A stretch of DNA of 64,000 nt. It comes from Haliclona indistincta (lineage: Eukaryota > Porifera > Demospongiae > Haplosclerida > Chalinidae). Both the position numbers and the translations under genes were made by a program. Position 1 is the first letter of the stretch; each line of letters starts with the position of its first letter. Under the pieces are notes generated by a model, which was not told where the DNA came from, made no database searches, and saw only the letters and a program-made list of their open reading frames with translations. Below, piece by piece: positions 1 through 10,783 of this stretch. The stretch spans positions 14,091,592 to 14,155,591 of the forward strand of contig OZ024785.1 of NCBI GenBank assembly GCA_964017065.1. Reading direction: 5' to 3'.

Positions 1-7
1 ATTTTAG

Positions 8-3000
8 CAAAGAGTCATACAGAAGAGGCTTAGAAAGTCAAGGTGGATCAATTAATGTCTCAGAACATATTGATGCAATGCAGTGGCCGGAGACATATAG
101 AGATTCGATGAAACTCATTCAAGAGTTTGGGTATCAGTCACCTCAAAAAATGCATGTATGTCTAAGCAGCAGCCATCCTTGGTTATGGGATGTGACATCA
201 GGAGAGAAAGAGGTATGCCGTTACTGTCATGAGAGAGGTGATATCCCATACTACTATTTGAGCTTGTCTGATAAGGTGTGTTTAATATAATTTTGTAGTA
301 TACATTATTATTATGCAATTATATGCAGATAAGACGATGGTGTTCTAGTGAGTCTTTCTGTGACAAAATAACTGCTCATTGGAGACAGAAAGATCACTGG
401 TTTAATAAACCAGAAGGACACTTTCCAAGGAAAGAGATTTGGGACGGCACACGATTTGCTGAGTTATCGTGGTATTTTGACCCTGCAAAAGAATGGATGC
501 TTCCAGTCAGATGCCCTGGCTGCAAATCAGTAATATCAGCCTCTGACATTGCAAAGCAACAACAACAATCACAGGTTAGGATAGTTTAACCTCAGCATGA
601 AAGGCACTTGTGAGTTGGATTTCGCTATAACGCCTTCCATGCAGCGTTCATTGTTGCTTCATGTACTTAACATGCAGGATTATATTTCATGTGATGCGTG
701 CTACCTCGACTTCCATCACGATCCCCAGTATGCCAAAGGTGATCCTCGGAATCTCGTTTTGATAGGTCATTGGGATGGATTTCAACCCTTTCGCTCAACA
801 GGAAAGCATAGTTGTGGTAAGAAGCAAACTCACTTATATATTCAAGCATGATGAGGCTAAAATTTCACAGGGTCTATTGATTTCACAATTGGGACTATGG
901 AAAAAGGTGAACGTGCACGAACTAGCGAAGTGTATGTATCTGGGTTTGTACCCAGCTATCTTCTACCAAAAAAGCGGGCACACTCTCTAGATCCCTTTCT
1001 ACATCCCTTGATTTCTGAAATAGAGGACATATTTATCAATGGTATAACTATAATCGTAAAATTAATTATTGTAATAATTATGTTTTGGTATAGGTATTGA
1101 AGTTGACTATGTGAGTACCATTGATGGCTTAGCACCTGGGAAAGCAATTCTGCGATGTATTTTACTCTGCTGGACTGGTGACTATCCTGCACAGTGTGAG
1201 GTAGGAAAATTCATTAAGAATGGAAAACATCCATGTCGACGTGACAAGTTGGAAGGTATGAACATAATGTATAGTTGTAACGTAAGTTTAACGTTTTGTG
1301 AAGTAAGACAACAATTATTTGTTACTATAACTGATTGCGTACATTGTTTGTTGGTGTTTCACGTGGTGTTTTAATTTTCTTCTTAGGAACCCTTCTAGAA
1401 AACAGCAAAAGCTCACATTATTATTTTGGTAATTGCCGATATCATGCAAAGTACCCACCAGAGAAGCGCATTTTAAGTGATAGTGTGAGAGACATGAATT
1501 TTGTTGATGATGAAGATCGTGTGACTGTACGAGCAAAGAAAGCAAAAGAGACAGGATTTACAGGACTGTCAGCTCTACATCGGCTTAACAAGTTGTATGG
1601 CTTTAATGTTTTAGAAAATATGGTGTTTGATGCAATGCACAATGTTCCACTCAACGTAGTGAGCCAACATTTGCATTACTATGCTGAGAAAAGCCTTCTT
1701 CCAAAAGATAAAGTTGAGTTGCGTCTGGACCATGTTCCATGGACAGCAGGTTAGATTTCATAAAATTACTATGCATAATTAATCATGATTATCATTGGAT
1801 ACAGAATTAAAGAGTGGACGAGTTCCCAATGGAATCACACACAGGCTTGGTTTCTGGAAGGCAGAAGAGATGCAAAAGTTTGCTTTTCCTGCGTCAGAGT
1901 ATGTGCTTGGCGGCTTGCTACCTGATGAAGAGTACCACATTTGGGTTCTAGTGGCAAGGCTAACAGAGCTGATTTTTGGAGCTGGTCGGGATGGTTGGAA
2001 ACAAGAGATGCTTGTTCTGGCAAGAAATCTTATTTTGCGTCACAACATCTTAGTCGAAGAAACTCAAGGACTTAAGAGCTGTCATGTTACCTTGCACAAC
2101 TTGGTTCACGTTGTTGATGACATCGAGCGATTCAGCTCTCCTGACAATTTTTGGTGCTACCAATACGAAAGAGCAGTGATGACGTATATCGAGCGATCTA
2201 CAAACAAGAAAAACATTGAGTGCACCTTTGCAAAAGCAGAGGCGATACGTGAATTTTTGAAGTTTTTCAGAGGTGGCAGGACCAGCAAGAAGCCTGACTC
2301 CATTCCTAACTTGCAGGCAGGAGATAAAGTAAGTTATGCATCATACATAGAGTATCAGTTTAATTGTAATTTTAATTTTTTGTAGGTTCATGCCAGTAGC
2401 ATCGAAAAGGCTCGTAGTTTGGCAGATGAATATCCCAACCTGTGTCAGTCTGGGGTGCTTGTGGGTCAGTTGGTCTACTATGCTTTGTCTGCTGAAGACT
2501 GTGTCGAGTTGCACCTTACGAGCGACTCAGCTGGATTCCGTGCACGCAGTGTGTACATGCCAACTCATGAATATGACGGCATGTTGTACAGAGTAGGCGA
2601 GTTTGTTCTAGTAGAACACAACAAAAATTTTGGAGTGCTTAAAGTAAGCGACTTGATTGTGGTACGAGGCTTGCAAGGATTGATGTACTGTGTAAAGGGT
2701 GAGGTGTACAAGATTAAACCGGATGAGCTGTATAAGTACAGTTATAATCCTGTGGTTGTTCCAACCAGTGATAAGATTATTGTACAGACTAAGATGATAC
2801 TCCGGAAGATAATGCTATACCCTCAACCGAACAGACTTGAAGACCCAAAAGAATACATCGTAATTGACCATCTTCGTCCAGAATGTGCTATTCCACTGAA
2901 AAGCAAAGATGTTATAGTGCCATTTTATCCTGAGAAAGGAAATATGGTATTTATTACTTCAAGTAGTGGACAGGACCCCTGGATTGGCTGTATTTTAGAT

Positions 3001-3180
3001 GTGCACAAGAAGAACAAGACATGCCAAGTCCATTTCTATGTAGAGTCTACCAAACACAGTGGACTATGGCAACGGGAACATATTGGTCATAGAGCACGCG
3101 AGACAGTGCATTGGGATTCAATTCTTGGTGTAGCACAAGGAGTTTGGTGCGGCAGACAGTGGCGACAACAGCAAAGTTAG
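8..3180 (+). CDS. EnSpm/CACTA-like transposase gene, eight exons, 5' end outside the window
   Basis: Exons read as 8-275, 329-574, 678-816, 871-1041, 1094-1255, 1387-1749, 1805-2328 and 2386-3180 (stop). Every join keeps the frame and has GT-AG borders; introns are about 50-130 bp. The order of motifs resembles Transposase_21/tnp2 proteins of CMC/EnSpm elements: a cysteine-rich N-terminal part (CRYCHERGD, CPGC), a block around DPFLHPLISEIEDIF and TGDYPAQC, the FDAMHNVPLNV motif in exon 6, then a region near LHNLVHVVDDIERF...DNFWCYQYER like DUF4218. No stop or frameshift is seen in about 890 codons, so it may be active or domesticated. The first exon may begin at the AG at 6-7, but earlier exons are missing. 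Family assignment comes from motif resemblance and is moderately sure; the gene structure is surer. Confidence 0.72.
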
Positions 3181-3240
3181 AATCCTCCTGCTGTTTAAAT
3201 TGTAAACCCTTCCTCCATCCTTTGATCATTCTCTCTTTTA

Positions 3241-3442
3241 ATTCGTGGAATGATAGCTAGGTAATATGGTATGCCTTGCTCCACATTCTCCTCCCTCTTT
3301 TAATACGTGGAATAATAGCTAGGTAATATGATGTTATGGTATGCCTTGCTCCACATTCTACTCCCTCTTTTAATTCGTGGAATAATAGCTAGGTAATATG
3401 ATGTTATGGTATGCCTTGCTCCACATTCTACTCCCTCTTTTA
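3241..3442. repeat. 70-bp tandem repeat, three copies
   Basis: The unit begins ATTCGTGGAATAATAGCTAG and ends at CCCTCTTTTA. Copies two and three are 70 bp and nearly identical; the first lacks 8 bp. It lies just after the transposase stop codon and may be part of that element's 3' end. Confidence 0.85.
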
Positions 3443-3528
3443 ATTTTGCACATTCACTAGAGTTACTCCACACCATGCTATGCACAAAACAGTCATCTAC
3501 ATATTAAGTGTTTATGTAGTGTTCGTGT

Positions 3529-3772
3529 GATCCCCACGTAGTGGGAGGGCTATGAAATATTGGCCTCTCATCATCTGCACTCACTGTGCAAGGACCACCA
3601 AATTGGTCTCTGTTAACATCTGATCCCCATGCAATGGGAGGGCAGTACTGGTCGTCTGCCGACTCACTGTGCAAGGACCACCAAATTGGTCTCTGTTAAC
3701 ATCTGATCCCCATGCAATGGGAGGGCAGTACTGGTCGTCTGCCGACTCACTGTGTAAGGACCACCATAATGC
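3529..3772. repeat. 83-bp tandem repeat with variant first copy
   Basis: GATCCCCATGCAATGGGAGG starts units at 3622 and 3705 (83 bp apart). A diverged copy starts at 3529, and a partial copy ends near 3772. Each carries CACTGTGCAAGGACCACC. It lies between the transposase gene and the hammerhead ribozyme. No coding content is evident. Confidence 0.8.
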
Positions 3773-4034
3773 CTAGTGACCTTTCATTGTTGCATGTCTA
3801 TTTTTTTTCTGTTTGTATACACATACATCAACTTCACACTATGCTTTGCTCGAAACAAGAAATTTTCAATAGGCCCCACCAATCACGCTTCACGCAACAA
3901 ACAGGTGGGAGGGGTGGAATGAGTACTTCCTCCGCGTGGACCACCCTGGGGTTTTGAGCAAATTAAATGTTTCTGTGACTCATTTGATCTGCTCAAAATG
4001 CAAAATGTACTCGGCTATTAAGTTTTTGAATACT

Positions 4035-4103
4035 CAGCTATGTCGCACTGATGAGGACTAATAAGTCCGAAACAGACACTTTGTTGTCTGTCTGCAGCTG
4101 CTG
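4035..4103 (+). ncRNA. Type I hammerhead ribozyme
   Basis: All conserved core pieces are present and in order. CTGATGA is at 4048-4054. Stem II is GGAC/GTCC (4055-4058 with 4065-4068), closed by loop TAATAA. GAAA is at 4069-4072. Stem III is CAGACA/TGTCTG (4073-4078 with 4085-4090), closed by CTTTGT. The predicted cleavage site is the C at 4092 in GTC. Stem I has three pairs next to the core (4045-4047 with 4093-4095), an internal loop, then CAGC/GCTG (4035-4038 with 4100-4103). Stems II and III are capped and stem I is open, which defines type I. In animals, type I hammerheads are known from Penelope-like elements and small retrozymes. No reverse transcriptase is visible next to this copy. 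Confidence 0.85.
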
Positions 4104-4224
4104 TAAATAATTGCATAGTTTTGACTGACAATATTATTTATTAATATTGTCTGTAAATAATTATTTATTATAATTATTTATTAATACTATTACACATTAA
4201 AGAATTATATACTAGCTAGCTACT

Positions 4225-4665
4225 TTAATTGGGGTCTAATTCTTTTTTTTTCTTTAGTTCATCCTTAATCCTTCTCCTCTCTGTTTCCTCTATTCTCACT
4301 TTTCTTTTTATCTCCTCGTCTTCTTCAGCCCTCCTCTTCCTCTTGAAAAATTGCCTTCGCTTTTCATCACTTCTTCTTCTTGCCTCTCTCTCAAATGCGT
4401 ACAGTTTGTCACTATTTGCATGGAATTTCTTTTTCCACTGCTCTTTCTCTGCCTCTTCTCTTCCAGCCTTCAACTTCCACTGCTCTTTCTCTGCCTCTTC
4501 TCTTCCAGCCTTCAACTTCCACTGCTCTTTCTCTGCCTCTTCTCTTCCAGCCTTCAACTTCCACTGCTCTTTCTCTGCCTCTTCTCTTCCAGCCTTCAAC
4601 TTCCACTCTTCTTTTTCTGCTTCTTCTCTTCCAGCCTTTCTCTTCATTTCCCAAAAAACCGCCAT
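4225..4665 (-). CDS. Charged helical-repeat protein, 146 aa, unrecognised
   Basis: A single-exon frame runs from ATG at 4665 (context AAGATGG) to TAA at 4225-4227. Residues about 9-78 are five copies of a 14-residue unit (WKLKAGREEAEKEQ), encoded by 42-bp tandem DNA repeats at about 4430-4640. The rest is also rich in K, R and E (KRRQFFKRKRRAEEDEE). The 14-residue period equals two heptads and the i/i+4 charge pattern suits a long coiled coil or a single alpha-helix. No enzyme motif or signal peptide is seen. The opposite strand reads through as an artefact of the repeat. It could be a real gene, an exon of a larger gene, or a coding-like minisatellite. Confidence 0.45.
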   Translation of the reverse strand: MAVFWEMKRKAGREEAEKEEWKLKAGREEAEKEQWKLKAGREEAEKEQWKLKAGREEAEKEQWKLKAGREEAEKEQWKKKFHANSDKLYAFEREARRRSDEKRRQFFKRKRRAEEDEEIKRKVRIEETERRRIKDELKKKKELDPN

Positions 4666-4789
4666 CTTTTTACAGCTGTTACAGTATTTAAAATGGAAAG
4701 CATGTGACAGATGTACATGTCATATGACCAGCTGACATGTGTTGCCTAGCTTGTTAACCACATGTACTTGGAAATTTTAACCTCTCAAC

Positions 4790-5312
4790 CAATAACGGGT
4801 TATTCAATTGCACAATGTAAAAAGAGCAATTCACATACAATGGTATGTCATTATTTCACATAATGTGAACCTAAACCCTAATTTTAACTCTAAACCCATA
4901 ACGGGTTATTCAATTGCACAATGTAAAAAGGGCAATTCACGTATAATGGTATGTCATTATTTCACATAATGTGAACCTAAACCCTAATTTTAACTCTAAA
5001 CCCATAATGGGTTATTCAATTGCACAATGTAAAAAGGGCAATTCACGTATAATGGTATGTCATTATTTCACATAATGTGAACCTAAACCCTAATTTTAAC
5101 TCTAAACCCATAATGGGTTATTCAATTGCACAATGTAAAAAGGGCAATTCACGTATAATGGTATGTCATTATTTCACATAATGTGAACCTAAACCCTAAT
5201 TTTAACTCTAAACCCATAATGGGTTATTCAATTGCACAATGTAAAAAGGGCAATTCACGTATAATGGTATGTCATTATTTCACATAATGTCCTAATTTTA
5301 ACTCTAAACCCC
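4790..5312. repeat. 106-bp satellite, five copies
   Basis: TATTCAATTGCACAATG recurs at 4801, 4907, 5013, 5119 and 5225, exactly 106 bp apart. Each unit carries the near-palindrome AACCCATAATGGGTT (first copies have ACGGG) and CCTAAACCCTAATTTTAAC. Copies differ at only a few positions, which suggests recent amplification or homogenisation. Confidence 0.93.
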
Positions 5313-6104
5313 AAGAAATTTTATACCAGCTATTGTAAGAGATTGACTGTTGTTATTACAGTGATCGATTTTAAATGTATATTTTCAAGCTCATTGTTCT
5401 TTTATTGTGAGTCCTTGACTATGCACTGCAGAGATTAGTGCATTGTACTATGCACTAAGCTGCTTTTTGTGAGCTGTAACGTAGTCACATCATTTCTTCT
5501 TATTAACTATTGTAATGATGAAATGCAATGATGCAATGAAACACAAAGATGTATTATTGTGAATTAAGACATCTCAATTAAGCTGGAGCTCTCATGCCGG
5601 CTTGCTCTATCATCAAAGGAATTGCCCTCACTAGAGACTCTCGTCTCGTCATCACCAACTCAACTCTCCTTGTCATCCAAAAACTAAAAACTATCAGTAG
5701 ATGCAACGTAACGCCTCCATGTAGGTGCCTTGCTGCATGTCTCTGGAATGTCTTACACTTAGTTAGGTTTGAGCAGTTTTAAAATTATTTACAGTTAATT
5801 TCGTTTCTTATATAATAATTATTGTTGCTATTATTGTTATTAATGCTCTTATTATTGTTTTTATTTTTCAAAAAATATATAATAATACATTATTAATACA
5901 ATAATTATAATAAACTTTTGAACAAAGTTATAAACAAAGTTATTGACAGCATAATTATTGTGAATAAAAAGTAGATAAAAAGTTAATTATAAACAGATTA
6001 TAAAAATATAAATTAATTTGTGTTCAGAAGTCTAAAAGATGATAATTGTCTGATGACAGATGATGATGATGATTGGTACCATCCATTAACGGAATACCTG
6101 TGAG
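5313..6104. other. AT-rich stretch without a supported gene
   Basis: This stretch separates the 106-bp and 95-bp satellites and is strongly AT-rich from about 5780 to 6050. A 62-codon open frame near 5600 has no recognisable features. No splice pattern or repeat unit was found. Confidence 0.5.
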
Positions 6105-6119
6105 AAAACAATAATTGTG

Positions 6120-6570
6120 ATTTCACTGATTGTTAAACCCATGATGGTAATCGGCATTCCCATCATGGTAATACATCAAACCCATGAACGGGTTTCGGGC
6201 TATTGATAATGTGATTTTCACTGATTGCTAAACCCATGATGGTAAGTCACATTCCCATCATAGTAATACATCAAACCCATGAACGGGTTTCGGGCTATTG
6301 ATAATGTGATTTTCACTGATTGCTAAACCCATGATGGTAATCGACATTCCCATCATGGTAATACATTAAACCCATGAACGGGTTTCGGGCTATTGATAAT
6401 GTGATTGCTAAACCCATGATGGTAATTCATATTCTCATCATGGTAATCCACTCATTACCATGATGGGATTGCATACCCATTGACGTGTTGACTCAGAATT
6501 CCCATGATGGTTTTAAATGAAGAATGGGAAATTGGCCAAACCCACCGTATAACCCATTAATGGGATTACG
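6120..6570. repeat. 95-bp satellite, three copies, plus degenerate palindromic units
   Basis: CCCATGAACGGGTTTCGGGC recurs at 6181, 6276 and 6371 (95 bp apart). Units also carry AACCCATGATGG and CCCATCATGG, so each is a chain of short palindromes built on ACCCAT/ATGGGT. The degenerate tail to 6570 has ACCATGATGGGATTG and CCCATTAATGGGATT. The core resembles that of the 106-bp satellite 1.3 kb upstream. Confidence 0.88.
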
Positions 6571-6675
6571 AAAATTTTTCCTGTGCCTACATAGGGAGGC
6601 ACTACCGTGCCTCCCTAATAAATACGATCCCACACAGGGGCAGCAGAATCAGAGGTTTTAGTTTTTGCAGTAGAG

Positions 6676-6897
6676 CTTGTGGATGCAGGATTAACTGAAC
6701 CTGTTGTGGATGAGGTGTTATCTGGCAAATGGTTGTGGAAGCTGCAACACTTACCCACAATTGGGTTTTACCGTCACTTACATCACTACTTAAAATCTGA
6801 GCGCCACCTTTCCAAGGTGTCAATTGGGAGGCTATACTGCATTATTGACAGCAATTTTGAGGAGAAAGGAAGTAGAGCTGATAATATTTACCGGTAA
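6676..6897 (+). CDS. Isolated exon-like frame, unrecognised
   Basis: After a good acceptor (GTTTTAGTTTTTGCAG), an open frame reads ELVDAGLTEPVVDEVLSGKW and then KLQHLPTIGFYRHLHHYLK. It can end at a donor (AAG|GTGTCA, near 6814) or run to the TAA near 6897. The composition looks protein-like, but no domain or partner exon was found. It could be a gene fragment carried with the neighbouring transposon remains. Confidence 0.25.
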   Translation, partial: LVDAGLTEPVVDEVLSGKWLWKLQHLPTIGFYRHLHHYLKSERHLSKVSIGRLYCIIDSNFEEKGSRADNIYR

Positions 6898-6996
6898 ATG
6901 CGACGTATAGCTTTCTACATGATAAACGTACTTAATTTAATATAGGGCTAACGCATTGTTGACTGAAAACAAACTATATTATATCCTATGTGGCTT

Positions 6997-7046
6997 TAGC
7001 CTCGTCCCCAGGCCTCGCCTCCCAAAGCTGAGGAGAGGGTCTGGTA
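6997..7046. repeat. Solo end of a TAGCCTCG-type MITE
   Basis: TAGCCTCGTCCCCAGGC...GGGTCTGGTA has the same layout as the terminal repeats at 52.26 kb and 53.56 kb: TAG, YCTCG, then an inner CCAG...CTGGTA arm. No matching right end with a 9-bp duplication was found, so it is treated as a remnant. Confidence 0.45.
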
Positions 7047-7149
7047 CAGACTGTGTATCTATGCTTCTATTATTCATCGAATATTAATTGTGATGACGCT
7101 ATTAATAATTTCGACGATCGAATATTAATGTGATGAATATTAATCATGA

Positions 7150-7900
7150 AAGCATCGCTTTGTATGTGGTCCATCTTCAGCAGAGATTAAAACCATGTCA
7201 TTCTTTTCTGGATAAAAAGGGATTGTGACATCTCTGCTGTGCAAAGGTATTTCTTGCTAAGATAGTCAACGAAAACGAAGCAACTGGGATCTTCTAGGTT
7301 TTCTGGATCAGGATAAAGTATAAACTTCCGTAGAAGTCTACTGCAACACACAATTATTTTATCAAACGAAGGAACTACAAATTCACTATCGCTGTAAATG
7401 TGGAACACTCTTTCACCTGAAGCGTCTTTCTTACCATAGTAGATTTCCCTCTTGATGCGTTTAAATACATTGCCGGTGTTGGGTTCTTTGATACATAAGC
7501 CCATTATGGCTGTGGCTAAGCATGAAGATTGACTGGAGACTTGATGCCATCACTTCCTTTGGCCAGACTTCAGATGTGCTAAGGTAAGCAATATCATTTG
7601 TGACGAGCTGAATGAGTTCGTACGTCTTCTTGCCGACAAAAATCTCAGCAGAGGAAAGAAGCGGTTGTGATTTTGCAAACCACCGTGCTTTCTCAACACT
7701 GCTGACATAAAGCTTTAAAAATGAATGGGAACTATAAAAATAGAACTTAAATGCCTGTACTTCAAACGGTGATATCTGTTTGCTCCTTTAAGCTGTAATA
7801 AGTGATGTATTTCTGATAAGCTTGATTTAGTAGCATAAAAAGTAGGATTTGTCAGTGCTGGAGACTGATTTTTTCCAGTTGCAGAGGAGTCAGGAGTTGT
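7150..7900 (-). pseudogene. Decayed EnSpm-like transposase, C-terminal region
   Basis: Three minus-strand blocks match the end of the transposase at 0-3.2 kb in order: an exon near 7895-7766, one near 7730-7505 with SVEKARWFAKSQPLLSSAE (compare SIEKARSLADEYPNL), and 7504-7150 with VVPSFDKIIVC...LRKFILYPDPENLEDP (compare VVPTSDKIIVQ...LRKIMLYPQPNRLEDP). Near 7250 the homology jumps frame: IPLHSRDVTIPFYPEKNDM continues in another frame from SKK. A second break is near 7510. It is therefore a frameshifted relative in the opposite orientation. The overall divergence suggests an older or separate family member rather than a recent copy. Confidence 0.62.
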
Positions 7901-8068
7901 GACAGTGGAAACCGTTTCGTTTCTCAGACAGCACAGATGTCAGATATAGTCTGTTAATTAACAGACTCGACTGCAGACATCAGCTAGTATTAGTTTAGAT
8001 TATCTATGGTATTAGTGTCTTTGCAGAGTATGCATACAGCTATGGCAGGCATTCACTACAGGTATAGT

Positions 8069-8338
8069 CTACTGAATCGTTGCACATAGTACCTTCTCAG
8101 ACACTGCCAGGCGGTATGCATCTCTAATGCCATGTCTGTTGCAGTACCACTGAGTTGATACTGCTTTAATCAGCCTTGCAACTGGATTAGGGGTGGAAAA
8201 CAGTCCTTTAGTCACTGCTGCCCAATACTCCATGTACTTGGCGGGCAGCCACAGAGCAGAATTTTCTGTAAAACAGTCTACCAGTTTATCAAGTGTTTCT
8301 TCTTCCTTCCTATACAAAATGTAGTACAATTGAATCAT
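8069..8338 (-). CDS. 89-codon frame upstream of the transposase remnant, unrecognised
   Basis: The frame contains LVDCFTENSALWLPAKYMEY and ARLIKAVSTQWYCNRHGI. It is in line with, and upstream of, the decayed transposase on the same strand, so it may be another piece of that element. No convincing alignment to the intact copy was found by eye. Confidence 0.25.
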   Translation of the reverse strand: MIQLYYILYRKEEETLDKLVDCFTENSALWLPAKYMEYWAAVTKGLFSTPNPVARLIKAVSTQWYCNRHGIRDAYRLAVSEKVLCATIQ

Positions 8339-8339
8339 G

Positions 8340-9211
8340 ATCTAGTGCTCGTTATCTGTATAACAGTGCTCCCTTTGAACTTCACTTGCCTCTTTTCATT
8401 TCTGCTTGCAGCCTGAAAAAATAGCCACTAGTACAGTACGGGACGTTTCAGTGCTAGATTTGTACGACTGAGCTGTAGAACACGCGTGCATAAAATTCTA
8501 TTAATATAACAATAATTATTATTAAAAGAGAATAATCAGGACAGTCAAGTCGTGTAGATAATAAGGTCAGCTCTTTCCTTTGTTCTACCCAGTATCTGCA
8601 GACAAATACAAAAAAACCTCAATAAGGCACCAGCAAGGCGCACTTGTTTAGCAGTGTGAACAGTGCGCACTATTTATCTAGCCTCGGAACCTGGCTACCA
8701 CATTAGCATACCAATAGCCACAAGAATGCAATTAGGCCGTGTCAATTTTTAAGCGAAGAATGTACTGCTTGCGAATGTGCTGCTAGCTTTCAGAGGGTCT
8801 GCATGGGACAGTTGTATTGCAGTGAATAGCCCAAGGTCGGTCAGCTTGTGAGTAACTGTAGGTGAGTGTACACACAGCCTTCACTCAATTCTATTATAAC
8901 ACATTAGGTTTTCTAACTTACAGCGCCTAGCTATATAGTTTTATAGTTCCTGTTCGGGAGGACAGAAGTCAGTATCATGTATTGTCCACTCAGCAGCACC
9001 TATTGGTGCTAGTCCTCCGATTGGACTTCCAAGGAAGAGGTTGTTGCACTATAGGTATGATTGTATTTAATAACTATTATGCCTGCAAATTTCCAAGTCA
9101 GCTGTTGCCTCACTGTTAAAGTCATGAGCTGGTACAGGTATGACTCAAGGTATGAATCAAGTTGTGTAACATAACATGTTTGTAAGCTAAGATGTTCCAC
9201 TTTTAATATAA
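8340..9211. other. No supported gene
   Basis: Short frames only, with no repeat structure noticed. It separates the transposase remnants from the minus-strand gene at 9.2-9.6 kb. Confidence 0.4.
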
Positions 9212-9571
9212 TCAAATTTTTAAGTGGTCGGGATCAAATATTTCATAGATTGCAGTGTCCCCGAACCTCTTCCGCCCTTCTGGGAATGGAGGTTCCGATG
9301 AGATTTTGAACACTTTGCCAGCGTTACGGACAGCTTGTACCAAAAGGGGCGTAGTGAGGTAAAAGAGATCAGGCTAGTAAATAGTTCCAATAGATACAGC
9401 CAAAAAATCGCTGATTGAAACTCCAAGTATGTGATAAACATCCTAATAGAGATGACACAAATTTTTACTCACGCTATACACAATTAAATTAACCTTGGGT
9501 CTAGATGCCGATAAGGGCAAAATATCCGACTTAGCAGGCGAATCACAGTCAGTGACTGGTGGCACAGTTGA
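9212..9571 (-). pseudogene. Last two exons of an unrecognised gene with an in-frame TAG
   Basis: Exon 9571-9494 (26 codons, after acceptor CCTTAATAG) joins in phase 0 to exon 9442-9212, which reads DVYHILGVSISDFLAVSIG, then TAG at 9376-9374, then PDLFYLTTPLLVQAVRNAGK and EGRKRFGDTAIYEIFDPDHL before TGA. The frame stays protein-like on both sides of the TAG. So either the stop is a recent nonsense change, or the coding part after it is used differently. No family is recognised. Upstream exons could include the frame at 10784-11041. Confidence 0.4.
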
Positions 9572-9592
9572 CTATTAAGGAAATAGATTGGA

Positions 9593-10783
9593 TCATGTTG
9601 AAATGGTCACTTGGAAAGTGAAACTGATGGGCAAAGTCAAAGCTGTAGTGTGCTTTGGTTGGCGCCATGTTAGTGCAGAGGTTGGGCTGGTGTGATTGGT
9701 CCAGATCTCGTGGGTTTCTCTGCACACTTTGTGATATATAGTGCGCTCAGCCATTGCTTGTTCTAAATCAATAACAACAACGATAACACATGCACCATGC
9801 ACTATAATGTATCTGCTCCCTTTCAAGCATGGCCACAGCATGCATTATTTGTATGTTATAGATTCATGTAAAGGATCGTCGCTAGTTTCTAGCTCATCAC
9901 CGTGACCAATGCTACATCTTGTCTGTTCTATGGTAAGATCGAGTTGCAATGCATGTGCATGATAGTAACCTGATTATGTTAACTGTACCTGCAACCATCT
10001 CCTTTAATTAATGAGTAGAAGAAATAGGCACAGGAACAAAGTTCCAAAATAACAACTGGTGGACTATGCTATTCTAGAAATAGATTTATGAGTAATTATA
10101 ATCACTTTGTTCATGAAATTGTTCAGTCAATGTTGTGCATCTTGACTACACTGGCATTTGCACAACTTGATTATAAGCTCAGAGTCAAGCTGGATGATTG
10201 ATTTCTAGCTTGAACTGGCAACTGCTCACATGAGTTACATATAACAAAACACCACGTTATGTGTTTTAAGAACTGGGAATCACCTCTGTATAATATTACA
10301 TAATAACCATAATCACTCAAGAAAACTTATCATACTGAGTAGCCATTGTGATCACGTGATCTTGCTGAGTTGATCATAGGTCATTGCTAGAGTAAATTGT
10401 TTAGCTGTGAGTAAGTAGATTTGAAGGGAACTGGTTTTGGTTATGCTCTGCAATGTGCTGTGTTTTGATTCATCGATAAAGTCAAAACATTCTGTTGATA
10501 GTGTACATACATATGCAAAAATGGGCTGGTAAGCATGGAGCTTTTCGTCCTCTATTATTGAAAAAGTGGCTGTAGATGGGACTTTGTTGCTGTACCATAT
10601 TCATAACACACCAATGTTTTTATCGGTGAAAGTGCGTGCGTTTCCACGGTACATCCTTGAACCCTTCTTTTTCTCCATGTAGTAGGCAAATTTTAGTACT
10701 CTGCCAATATACCACTTAGTTGTACTTGCTATCAAAAACACCCACATGTCACCCACCTCTATCGATGTTTGTGCAGTTGGCTG
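9593..10783. other. No supported gene; AT-rich intergenic or intron sequence
   Basis: No open frame with protein-like composition and no tandem repeat. It may be intron if the exons at 9.2-9.6 kb and 10.8-11.0 kb belong to one minus-strand gene. Confidence 0.35.

Noticed and set aside
4229..4735. Long plus-strand frames over the 42-bp repeat
   Set aside because: They are reading-frame shadows of a repeat whose length is divisible by three. The minus frame has better composition and start context.
4860..5310. Interstitial telomere repeats (CCTAAACCCTAA)
   Set aside because: The telomere-like word occurs once per 106-bp unit and is not tandem itself.
4790..6570. Regularly spaced repeats that could look like a CRISPR array
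   Set aside because: Units are contiguous satellites without unique spacers, and the window is clearly from a eukaryote with spliced genes.
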